A DNA stretch of 22,784 nucleotides from Chlorokybus atmophyticus. Taxonomy: Eukaryota; Streptophyta; Chlorokybophyceae; Chlorokybales; Chlorokybaceae. This document shows positions 8,790 through 19,100 of the stretch, piece after piece. Within the stretch, counting starts at the first letter, position 1. Each line of letters starts with the position of its first letter. The notes under the pieces were generated by a model. It saw nothing but the letters and a program-made list of their open reading frames with translations. It was not told where the DNA came from and ran no database searches. The stretch is taken from positions 1-22,784 of the forward strand of contig RHPI01003511.1 in the NCBI GenBank assembly GCA_009103225.1. The letters run 5' to 3'. Both the position numbers and the translations under genes were made by a program.

Positions 8790-8989
8790 TGGGGTAGGTT
8801 AGGATGACATGTATGTGGCTCCCGCTGCCTCACTGTCTCTCTTCGCCGAGGCTTTGTTGCCGTTTTTCCCTTCGATTCGAATTTTGGGATTAGGGTTTGC
8901 TGCGATCTCTGCCTTGCTGTTTCCCGCCAATCAGTTCGAGTTCACGACAACGACGGCGACGGCGAGGAGGAGTAGAAGGATCAGGGTGC
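8790..8989. promoter_or_regulatory. Divergent promoter region between H protein and WD40 gene, with a telo-box-like site
   Basis: Only 200 bases separate the two divergent ATGs. The stretch is pyrimidine-rich (CTGTCTCTCTTC) and contains TTAGGGTTT at 8890-8898, the same core as the plant telo-box (AAACCCTAA on the other strand), which is found in plant housekeeping promoters. No TATA box is clear. Shared control of the two genes is inferred from spacing only. Confidence 0.45.
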
Positions 8990-11900
8990 ATGGATTTCGA
9001 TGGTGAGGAGGAGAATGAATCTCTAGAAGCGCACGACACGCTGGAGGAGCCCGCCGCCGCCTCCACAAGCGGTCAGTCAGGGCACCTCCTCTACGCCCGC
9101 AGCGGCTCAGGCTACTCGGGGTTGCGGGCAGGCTCTGCTCCCGCTCTCTCCTCAGGCCCCTGTTCGAAGTGCCCAACTTGAACAGCACCCTCGCCGCCGC
9201 CGAAGGATGGGCTTGAGGCCATCTCTCTCTGCCCCGAAGAACTCCCTGCCCCTGCCCCTGCCCCCAACGCCCACTTCCAAGTCCCAGCCACCCCCATGCA
9301 CCAAGCGCCGCCGCTGTCGTGCGCGATACCTCGCTCTAGAGAGTGACACAGCCTCCAGCAGCAGCGAGCAGCCGCTGGGCCTGTCGCAGAAGCGCAGATG
9401 GTGCACACCAGGTACATGCTTGCTGGAAAGCCTACTCCGTCGCCAAACAATGAGGATTGTCCGCAGCAGGGTTTTTGGTTCTTGCGCGGTCCAGCTTAGG
9501 TATTCTCCATGAGATGCACAGGCCTGGTCGCAGCATGCTTTCACAACCCTCACAATGCATGCATGCATGCATGCAGGGCGATGTCCGCTCTAACCGGTGC
9601 TGGCAACGAGCCGCTGTCTTTGCATTGGGATATTCACTTGCAGAAAGTCGCGCATGCGCGTGGATCAAGTGAGAGATTCAGTAGCGCAGACAGCAGTATC
9701 GGCGGGTGAAGGTACAACACTCACCACGCAGGTACTCCTTGACGTTAGACGCTTCTTGCGCATGATGGTGCTCTTTGGTATGAGGCCGATTGCGTTGACG
9801 TCTTCAGGACCGGGCGCTATTGCCACGGGTGTGCGTGGACGCTGGGTACCAAAGGCGGCGCAGACTTGCCTGCGGGAGACACGGCTGTGCAGTTGGGACA
9901 CCTCGAGCTATCCGAGTCCGAGTTGGAGGGCGGGTCCAGGTGTGCTCCACATGAAGGACTTGGACACCGGCAAGGAGTACACTTGAGACAAGGCAAGCCA
10001 CTCCAGTAGGGTCGACACTGGCAATCACCACACACACGAATGAGTATCTGCACTTCATTCAGGTGTTTTGGATAAATGACCTTGACACCGGGAAGTTCAT
10101 TGTTGACGAGGGGGCAAGGGGCGAAGAGTTCAACTGGGTCAAGGACTTGCAGACGGGACAGGAGATCTCCCTGAAAGAGTCTGAGCAGTCCCTTGGTCTC
10201 TCTCCAATACTGCAGGAGGTGGAGCGGAGAGAGCGGCTGCGCGATCATGGCTACCGGAGCGAAGGTGCGATGCGCAGCACATTCTCTTAAGAATGGACCA
10301 CTTGGTAACGCACTCAACATGAGGGCTGCTTTTTTTTGGGTATGCTGTCAGTTCATTGTATTTAGGGCGCGCGGTCGCTTGAACTCTGAATACACTGCGT
10401 GGCTGCTTTAGCAGCAGGTGCACGTTTCAAAGGTAGTGCCCATGCGAATGTGGTTGTCCTGCATGCTGCTTGGGTCGATCTCGACAGCAATGATGATGCC
10501 CAGTGCTACCCGTTATTGAAACCCGCAGTGCGACTCGCTAAACTGCTGATTCATTCCGTGTGGCCTTAGCAGAGCAACTCCAGCAGCATCAAAGTGTCTG
10601 TCAGAAAAGTAATCTCAAGGAGTTTACGAGTCTGCAACTGATGCAGGTGTGCACTGTCTTCTGTGCGCAAACCAGCAACACCATTTGCATGTGTGCCAGA
10701 GGCTCAGACACGTGATGCAGGAGTTGAAGGAACACACCGGCCCTGTGTGGACCGTGAAGCAGTTAAGATGGGCAGTGTTTAGCCAGTGCAGGGCAGGACT
10801 TTGTGGTGTGGGTGTGGTCCGTTGCGAATCGATCTCCTCTGTTGGGACGAGGATGCGCAGGCCACACAGAGGGGGGAAACTGCTAACCAGCAAAACTTTG
10901 TACAAACAGGATGGCTACTTGTGTTTTGGGTCGACTTGTTGGTATGCATTGCAGAGCTTCCTGAGTTCGCGCACAGTATGCATCTCACAAGAACATCCAT
11001 TGCATGCAGGGCAGTCCAGGAAGCAGTGAGCACTTGCAGTTTGCGTAAGAGCCTCATCGTGTTTAATTCGGCCTCAAAGCTGATGTGCTGGAGCTGCGCT
11101 GGTCCAAGACCAACTTCTTACTGTCTGCGTCGATGGACAAGACCGTGAGGCTATGACACGTATGCATCAATGAGTGTCTGCGCATCTTCACGCACAACGA
11201 CTTTGTCACGAAGCTCAACTTCAACCCAGTGCCTCGATGGCAAGGTGAACCCCTTGTGCGTGCGTGCGCATGTGCATGCGCGTGCCGGGCACGTCGATGA
11301 TGTGGTGCCTGTCATAATGAATTTTGCATATGGGTTGTGTACGAGCTTCATGCACTGTAAGACCTTTGGGTTTTGTGTTTGTTGCTGCTGACAGGTTGCG
11401 GTAGTTGGCACTTACAAAGGCCGGTTCTACGGTACCGAAGGCAACAAGTTCAAGTACGTCACGCAAATAGATGTTAGAAGTACTTGCAGGAAAAATGCTT
11501 GGGGCAAATAATTCACGGGCCTACAGGTGCTGATTTGTGCATGTCTGTGTGTCCTGCTTATGGCGGTGCAAGTACTGGCTAACCAGCATGCCTAACTGGT
11601 TTTGCAGGTTTGCAGTTCTTGCCTGGTGCAACAATGCCATCCAGTTGTTGGTCACCACTGCAGATTATGGATATACGATTGCCACACGCTGTGATGCAAC
11701 AATAAAGGTGCGGTAGGGCCGCACATGCATGTTAGGCCTGAGAGACTGACGAGGAGTGTTTCTTGCAGGCTTGCGCAATGTAGCTTCTCAGATACGAGCG
11801 TCTTTCAGCGCATTTGGCGATTATTACATCATCAGCGGGAGGGAGGACGAGCATTGTTACATATGGAGTACTGCTAATGCTTACGTCCCCAGCTCTATGA

Positions 11901-12339
11901 ACCCTGTACTCAATTCGTTTTGGAAAGTAAGCACAGAAGTCAGTTTGCTGTCAGCGATACATGCAGTTGTCGTTATGCACGCACATCTATTCGCTTGGTG
12001 TTATCAACTGGACAAGAACAGCTCATACAAGTGCTTCACCGCCCACGACAACATTGTGACAGTGGCGATCTGCCGACGACGCGGTCGCGCGCAAAGTTTG
12101 TCCCGGCTCCAGACAGGTTGGGTGTGGGTTTGCCGAGCACAAGGGGCTGGTTTAGTCTGGTGCGCAAGGCTGCGGATAAGCATATTTGCGCCGAGGCGGC
12201 GAGCCAAGCCGCGTTCTCCCCCGGCATGATCGTGAACCAGGTTGTCATCACAGCTGGGTACGATGGAGACATCAGAACATTGCCAACGTCGGGCTTCCGC
12301 AGATGCTGTGACAGTGGCATGCCTGCCTTCCAGTGTTGA
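8990..12339 (+). pseudogene. WDR44-like WD40-repeat protein, decayed multi-exon gene
   Basis: Segments in correct order match the plant-type WDR44-like family (related to the Rab11-binding protein WDR44). An acidic N-terminus starts at 8990 (MDFDGEEENESLEAHDTLEE). Then come MKDLDTGKEYT, NDLDTGKFIVDEG, WVKDLQTGQEISL and SPILQEVERRERL (9950-10250). WD blades follow: QELKEHTGPVWTVK, DGQCLASAGQDFVVWVW, LELRWSKTNFLLSASMDKTV, CLRIFTHNDFVTKLNFNP, VAVVGTYKGRFYGTEGNK, NNAIQLLVTTADYG, GLRNVASQIRASFSAFGDYY, SSYKCFTAHDNIVTVAI, ending VVITAGYDGDIR (12240-12280). Introns have plain GT..AG ends, for example 10647-10720. Lesions include TGA 9179, a lost base near 10605, a shift near 10766, TGA 11154 replacing Trp in RLW, a deletion near 11230, TAA 11509, and shifts near 11628 and 12070. 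Both neighbouring genes are intact, so poor sequence quality is an unlikely explanation. Confidence 0.8.
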
Positions 12340-12639
12340 CAACATATCACCGTTACATGTGGTTCTGTTGAGACGCGTGCGGAGTCGTGCATATGTAGCA
12401 AGGATCACGCGTGTGGCTGGTTTTCATACAGGAACACGGTGTGGATGGGCGAGTAGAGTATGTGTGCTTAGCGGGGTTTTTTACACATTGGCGCAGATAG
12501 TTTGGGTTGGTCCGTAACAATTGTAAATTTGCGGCATCCTGACACCCTGCGGAAAAGCTGCCTTTTTATGCAGATATCTATCACCCTCATAATAGGCATG
12601 CCGGTTGCCCTTCTGCTTGGCTGATTACATCATGCATAC

Positions 12640-13165
12640 ATCACAGTGGAGACATGTCGTCTCTCTTGCATCAACACATAATACATGGCTGCAATGCTGA
12701 TCAGTTTTGTGGTTGTTCTGCCCATGCCAGTTTCCTGACCTGGTGTGGACTGCGTATGAGACAACATGCTAGTGATGTTGTACCGCTGGCCGGTGGTATC
12801 GGTGATCGCGTTGTGGTACAATAGAGATGGACATTTCGCTGTATCTGACTCAGTTTGGGCAATGCAAGGAGAAATTGAGTGTTGACTGGTCAGCCACTTC
12901 GACAGGAGGTGCACTAGGAGACATCCACTCTCTCTATCGCCAGTGTGTTGCTTATGCTTTGCAAAGTGCGCATATGTCAGCTCTGTAGCGCAAGCACAGT
13001 GCGCCAGCTGTAGACGCCCTGCCTGGCTGGCAGGTTCTGCAAATGACACGGCCTACCACTGTCTCGCTAACGCGTTGCGGCAGCCTCAAGTCCATCAAGG
13101 AATCTCTCAAGCTAGCAGTGTAGGCAATGGTCATAACCGGCTCCATCAACATACTGAGTTGTGAT
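12640..13165. other. Coding-like remnant region downstream of the WD40 pseudogene, unidentified
   Basis: Both strands have moderately long open frames. On the plus strand ATG 12830 opens a 53-codon frame (MDISLYLTQFGQCKEK..., ending in TAG). Further on, SLKSIKESLKLAV-stop-AMVITGSINIL is faintly like the C-terminus of folylpolyglutamate synthases (TGSLYLVG). On the minus strand there is a 139-codon frame from 13049 to 12630 and an MLMEPVMTI segment near 13150. None is convincing, so I name no product. Confidence 0.2.
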
Positions 13166-13378
13166 TTCATAATAAATTGTATAGCATAAGGCTGCGTTTA
13201 ATCAACAATGTTAGTATATATTCAGCAACATGTACATAGTGGCTTCTTTGTGAGTCATATAAGTCTGTCAGTCTGTGCGTGGTCCTATTGTTGTTGTTGT
13301 TGCGTCTGTACACATTGGACTTAGCTACTAGCATTGCACATAGCTACATAGTATACAGCACGCTGCACGGAGGACACC

Positions 13379-13735
13379 ATGTCACAGACGGACTGGAATG
13401 CCTTGCAGCGGCAAACCTTGCGGGCGCATTATAAACTCTAGCTATCGATCATCATCAACCGGGAGAAGGTGCAAAGTTTCATGCCGAATTGCATTGAGCC
13501 ATATACGTGAAAGGGGTATTATCTATGCCATATATTCTCTCTCTGCTGCTGCGCGCTAAGTCATACCAACGACTGTACGTGTTGGTGGCAAGGCTCGTCC
13601 TCGCAGTTGAGGTAAGTGAGATAAGAAGGTAACAACATGTACGTGGGGTTGCGCGATGTGACAGGAGCAGACAATCTGTCCCCCAATGTTCTATGTCAAG
13701 CATAAGCTTGGCTTGTACATTGGCATGATATTTTC
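13379..13735 (+). pseudogene. Unidentified coding remnant with one clean intron
   Basis: ATG 13379 opens MSQTDWNALQRQTLRAHYKL, ending in TAG 13439; the frame then continues LSIIINREKVQSFMPNCIEPYT up to a TGA. In another frame, ATG 13525 gives MPYILSLLLRAKSYQRLYVL and on to LAVE, with a GTAAGT donor at 13612, an ACAG acceptor at 13661-13664, and the next exon in phase (EQTICPPMFYVKHKLG). Amphipathic composition and a phase-preserving 53-base intron suggest a real ancestral gene, but stops and a frame change suggest it is broken. I do not recognise the family. Confidence 0.3.
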
Positions 13736-13739
13736 ATCA

Positions 13740-15309
13740 TCACCATCAACCTTAATAGTTTGCCACCTGTGCTGATTAACTGCCTGTATAGCTAAATGCC
13801 TAAGTAACTGCCCAAAGTTGCCTTGTTGATAAGTTGGTTGTTTGAACACGCGAGAGCCATTGCGTTAGATTCAATCGTCTGCAGCCCATTGCACTGCAGC
13901 GTTAGCGCTGGGTTCTAGTAGCAGCATCACAGACCACCTGCGGCTCCATAGCGGCCCTAAAACACATTCAGCACAGCACAGCATTGCATCCTCACGCTCA
14001 CACGCCCCATTGCCTTCTGCCCTACTGTTGCTGCTATACGCGTTGCCTACCTCACCTAACCCAAGAGCTGCTTGCCACATGTTGGTTGGTTGTTGCTACC
14101 TACCGCAACCCTACGTCTTCCCCACTTACACGCACTTAGGCAGTGCACATAGCTGTAGTCTTGCATTGCCCTGCTATAATAAAGTTTTTGCTATGATGTG
14201 CTTGTGCTTGCCTTGTGCGCTTAGTTAGCCTTTTCTATTGCTATTCCTTTACATCTGAACTATAGTTAAGCCCCGCTATGTATAGGCTTGCACACACCAG
14301 TAGACATACCGATGCATATGCGCTTGGGCTCAATTCCCTACGGAACTGCCACCGGCCTTGCTCTGCGAATAATGGTTTCTCAAGTTAATAAATGTACTCA
14401 GCATTAAGGCTAGGCTAATTAATTGGTTGTGCGTTGGTGCTTGTACAATACTCACTAGCATACCGTATAGTGTACAATTGATTAACGCCGCCGCAACGGC
14501 GGCAGCTTTAATATAACCATCAATTACAACGTGCATATATAGTATTCAAATAGGATATGTATATATATGCATATCTATTCATCTGTATATATTCATATAA
14601 TTGCAACGTGCATTGGTAATACTCAATTATAATACATATATATCCAGACATACATACACTTTATGTCTGGTCCATTTGCTGGTGCCGTGGGTTTTGATGT
14701 TGTTAGTGTGGTGGTGTGGTTGGTGTGGTGGTTGTTGTTGCTGTGGTATTATGTGAGGACCTGTGGCTAGGTGCTGGTGTTGACTGATGCTAATTGTGTG
14801 CTAAGGGCTGCATCATTGAGTGCGTGGACTCATTTGTGAGCCGAATCCATCACAGTGTTTGTGCACTTAATGCCTGCGAGAGCTATATGTGCAGAAGGAC
14901 TGCAGGCGTTTTGCTATGGATCCAACCCTATCACTACAGTGGCGGCGCTGTTGGCCGCTCACAACACAGCACTGCACAACCATTCCCACCCCACCTCGCC
15001 TTGACTTGCTGCTGTGGCTGTGCCCTGCTGCGGCCTGCTTCGCCTGCTGAGGAAGACATCTCTCCTGACCCTAGCCTTTTTGTTCAGGTCGCTTGTGCTA
15101 CTTGCTGCCGTGTGCGTTGCCCGGCCTCGCCTACCCGCCCTGCATTGCACATAGGTTGCAAGCACATAGCAAGATAATAGCCCCAGCCTATTGTAATTGT
15201 AACATGCTGGTGTTGATGCTTGCGTATGCTTGCTGTGTGCAGTGTGCTCTCCCATGCAACAGACCTCGAGGAATGCCTATACACACCACCAATGCAATCT
15301 CAACTATAC
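13740..15309. other. Intergenic DNA without a supportable gene
   Basis: The stretch is A/T- and CA-rich with open frames of 60-130 codons that look like chance. A GTTGTTGG/TGTGGTGG-rich patch lies at about 14697-14752. Two related AT-rich segments sharing CAACGTGCAT start near 14528 and 14603. No RNA gene is seen. Confidence 0.5.
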
Positions 15310-15326
15310 TGCGTACACACACACAG

Positions 15327-15390
<64 letters not shown>

Positions 15391-15500
15391 GTGTATGTAT
15401 GTATACATATATGTATGTATATATATACATTATATATTGCTTATTCATACATAGTATGTATATATACACATACGTATATATATATATATATGTGTGTACG
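15310..15500. repeat. Compound (CA)n/(TA)n/(GT)n microsatellite block
   Basis: ACACAC passes into a long perfect AT run (about 15330-15374), then GTGTGT and GTAT/TATA mixtures to about 15490. The Tyr-Ile open frames here are repeat artefacts. Confidence 0.95.
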
Positions 15501-15549
15501 TAAGGTATATTTTAATCATCTAAATTATACTTATACGTATATCTGCATA

Positions 15550-15660
15550 TAGTGCAATGTATGCATGCATGTTTGATCAGCATATACATATATATATATA
15601 TATAGTGCAATGTATGCATGCATGTTTGATCAGCATATACACACATATATATATATATAT
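15550..15660. repeat. 53-bp tandem duplication with AT tract
   Basis: TAGTGCAATGTATGCATGCA and the following GTTTGATCAGCATATAC plus an AT run occur at about 15550-15602 and again at 15603-15660, with a period of 53 bases. The first ~38 bases of each unit are identical. Confidence 0.9.
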
Positions 15661-15691
15661 ACATGCACGCGCACATGCACGCGCACATGCA
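15661..15691. repeat. 12-bp tandem, ACATGCACGCGC
   Basis: About two and a half copies of the unit alternate purine and pyrimidine throughout, a composition that can adopt Z-DNA. Confidence 0.8.
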
Positions 15692-15787
15692 TATGTCTAT
15701 CAGCATATCCGCATATATATGCCAGTATGTATGCGGCATAGCCATCTTATCCTGTTACTGGCGTTATATAGCCTACGTTGACACAAC

Positions 15788-16163
15788 TTGTGCTGGCGCT
15801 ACGCCGACGTGAAGCTCGAGGGTCCGGTGGTCTCCGATCCTCGTGGCGGGCGGGCGAGGGGGTTCCCTGGGCGATTTCGAACTGTACAAAATGAACGCGT
15901 GGGTTCCGGTCCGTCATTGTCCCTTGTCGGTTCGCAGCAAGTCCAGCTCGGACGGTGCGGGCGCGATCACACCACCGCGAGAGCATGCCCTTGGCTCGGC
16001 GGGCGGCGACCCATGAGGAGGACGACGACGCAGCAGAGGAAGAGACGAAGGTGACTGACTTGACGACACAACCTGCCTAGTGGATGTATACATAGGCTTA
16101 GTAGTCAGTAGGCCTAGTAGTGCTTTCGATGGACCGTGCTGTATGAGAAGGGAGGTGAAGGCC
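15788..16163. promoter_or_regulatory. GC-rich upstream region of the subtilase gene
   Basis: Composition changes abruptly from AT-rich to GC-rich near 15785 and stays so into the gene. The short frames here are Arg/Gly-rich on both strands, as expected of GC-rich DNA. An in-frame ATG at 16080 would lengthen the subtilase by 28 residues and bury its signal peptide. No TATA box was identified. Confidence 0.35.
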
Positions 16164-19100
16164 ATGCGGCCGCCGCCGCCGCCGCCGCCGCCGCCCTGGT
16201 GGGTGGTGGCGTTGCTCTTGGTGTCGCTGTCGCTGTCGGGGTCGGGGCGAGGGGGTGTTGGCGTCGGGAGGGCGGCGGCGGCGGCGCACGGGGGGAAGGT
16301 CGCAGGCCTCGGCCGCGTACAACTTCTGCTGCACTACGACGACGAGGATGGCCACGTGTTTGGCGACGAGCATATGCGGCGTGCACCTGAGCTGGTGCCA
16401 ACACTGAAGGTAAATGGTGAAATTTCGCTTGCGTGCTTGGCTAATGCTGGATGGTAAAACGGCGCAAACGGTCTGTGTCCATGCCAATGGCACGGTGGCA
16501 GTATCACCACCAACCACCAACGGCAACTGGCATATCTACGTTGTTGAAACCATGCAGCACTACTGTTTGTTTTTTTCTGTTTCCGTGATGGTACTGCAGT
16601 TGTTACCCTTGGTCGTAGCATAGCAGCTCACAACCCAGTGTCGAGTCCAACTTGGCATACACTATCACATTTATACTTTCCCGACAAGCATAAGTGCATG
16701 CACGGATATGCACATGCACTGTGTGCTTGGAAAAGAAGATCCGATAGTCACAGATCTTGAGACAAAACAGAATAAGCTCACTCGGATCCTTTCATGCTTT
16801 CCCAGCAACAGCGAGGCATGCACACCAGCGCACCCACCCATGCGCACTCGCCTGGGCACACTCACGCACGGGCATGCACACGCGTTGCCATCTGAAATAG
16901 CCTCAGTTGGGACGATACACAATGCCGTAATGCATGTGCGCGAGTGTACATACCCACACTCTTCCATCAGGCCCGCTACCACCACCACCACCACCACCAC
17001 CACCGCCTCTCCTCTTCCTCTCTGATCACCTTCAACGCCCTCGCGCACCCCGGCCAGGCGGCCCTCCTCGTCGAGCATCTGCGCAGGGAGCTAGGCGCGG
17101 TGGCCGTGTCGGGAGATGGGGGAGATCACCTCAGCTTCAGTTTGCCGCGAGAGCGCGTGGCAGACCTGCACCACGCCCCCGCACTGCGCTTTGCTGTGGC
17201 CAGCAGTGGACCGCGCACCAACGCAGGCAGAGCCCAGTCACAGGTGAGTGTAGCTTTGGTGGTGTTGTCACAGTATCACAACGGTGTGTCTGTTTCAATA
17301 GAACGGCGCACACGCACGCGCGCGCTGTGTTGTGCAGGGAGACAGAGCCATGCAGTCCGGCGCGCTGAGGTTGAGCGTCCCCGGGTTGAACGGGACGGGC
17401 GTGAAGGTCGGCATCCTCTCGGACTCGTACAACGTCCTCCACGGAGCCGCTGCTGATATTGGTCAGTGGCATGTGTGTGCATCCTCTCCAGCTGATAACC
17501 CGGCACAACTACTTCCAGAAAGCAGTTGCCACTGTAACCACGTGTTGTTGTGTTGGGGCGCAGCGTCCGGCGATCTGCCTCGCTCCGTCACGTTGCTTAA
17601 GGAGAGCGACATGCCCGGAGACTCCGACGCCGGCCGCGCAATGATGCAACTGGTATGGTGTTCATGTTGTCAATAATAATGATGTTGTTAATGGTACTGA
17701 TTATGATACGTTTTGAAGGTGTATGATGTTGCGCCTGGCGCATCGTTGTATTTTTACACTGCCAATGGGGGCAAGGCCGCTTTTGCTAACGGCATCAGAG
17801 CGCTCGCAAACGCCGGCTGCTCCATCATCGTGGACAACGTGAGTGGCTGTCAATTGCTGTCTCCAGGCACGTGTGTGAGAAAGTTGACCCCAACACATAT
17901 TCCTCGTGTGCAGATTCTGTACCCGGATGAGGCGTTCTTCCAGGATGATGTCATTGCACAGGTGTGTTTCAATGCGCGTTTCGATGCGTGTTTGTTCACT
18001 TGAAAGCTTTGCTCAAACACACTTAGTCATGTGTACATACAGATCCATACACGTATCAGTGCATTGTGCAAACATGAGGTAGGCTGTAGATGAGGTGAAG
18101 GTCAAGAACAATGTGGTGTACATTGCAAGTGCGGGAAACTTGGCGCGGGAGTCATGGGAAACAGGTTGGTAGTTACAAAGTGTGAGTTCTCTCCAGATTT
18201 TGTTTTGCTTGCTCGACTTGCTGGTAAGAGTTATATTGCCATAGGAGGACCTTCCTCCACAAGGTTGCGTGTCACAACGAGTCATGTGACTGTATATGTC
18301 TTGGTTTTGTTTCAGTCTCTTGGGGTGAAGACCGGAAAGGGTATTATGTGTTTAACCGCACCGGCGGTCAAGAATACCAGCGCTTTCGCGTGGCGGCCCG
18401 CGACGCCGTTGAGATCATCTTGCAGGTGAGCGCGCGAAGTTGTGGTTTGGGAATGCGTACGCTCTCCCTCTACTCCCTTTGTGTGCTGACGCATGTTGGG
18501 TGTGTGTTGTTGTGCAGTGGGACCAGCCGTGGAACAACTCGCAGGTCGACCTCGACATCTTTGCTTATGACGGAGACCCAAGCACCTCACCCAAGGCGTA
18601 CGACTATGACATTACCAACAACATCGGCGGGCAACCCCTTGCCGTACGTGTGCACGAATGAGCGTGTATCATGAACACACAAACACGCTTCCAATTGCAC
18701 TTCACACATTCCTCACAGACGCTGTATGTGGACAACCTGGATGCCAGTACGGACCTCATCTTCTACCTCGCCATCAACAGGTAGGTGAGTCCCCCCATCA
18801 GCAAGCCAGTCACACATGCCCGATCGTCGTACCATCATCGTGCGCACAGGTACTCGGGGCCCGCGCCTGGGCGTGTGAAGTACGTGTGGTTGTCGCGGAG
18901 GTCCGGCTCGGACACGGGTCCCGTGGAGTTCACAACCGACAGCGCCACCATATACGGCCACGCCAACACCGCAAGCGCCCTCACTGTGGCCGCTGCATAG
19001 TAAGGCAATCTTGGTTGAGTGCTGGAGCGCAAGAGGCCCATGCGAAACAACAAGCAACAACAAGTGTGCTTCTTGCAGTTTCCGCAGCACGCCTCCGTAT

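Noticed and set aside
11154-11511. Alternative genetic code (UGA or UAA read as an amino acid)
   Set aside because: The intact H-protein and subtilase genes both end in TGA with no internal stops, and the WD40 gene also has frameshifts and a deletion, so decay explains it better.
13080-13165. Folylpolyglutamate synthase C-terminus (AMVITGSINIL)
   Set aside because: One short motif, preceded by a stop, with no upstream Mur-ligase or P-loop sequence in the region.
12950-13170. MLMEPVMTI on the minus strand, like the start of elongation factor G domain V
   Set aside because: Only about six residues match; the following residues lack the GxVxGxLxxRRG pattern expected there.
15310-15660. Open frames in both strands with Tyr-Ile, Cys-Val and His-Thr runs
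   Set aside because: They are produced by AT, GT and CA dinucleotide repeats.
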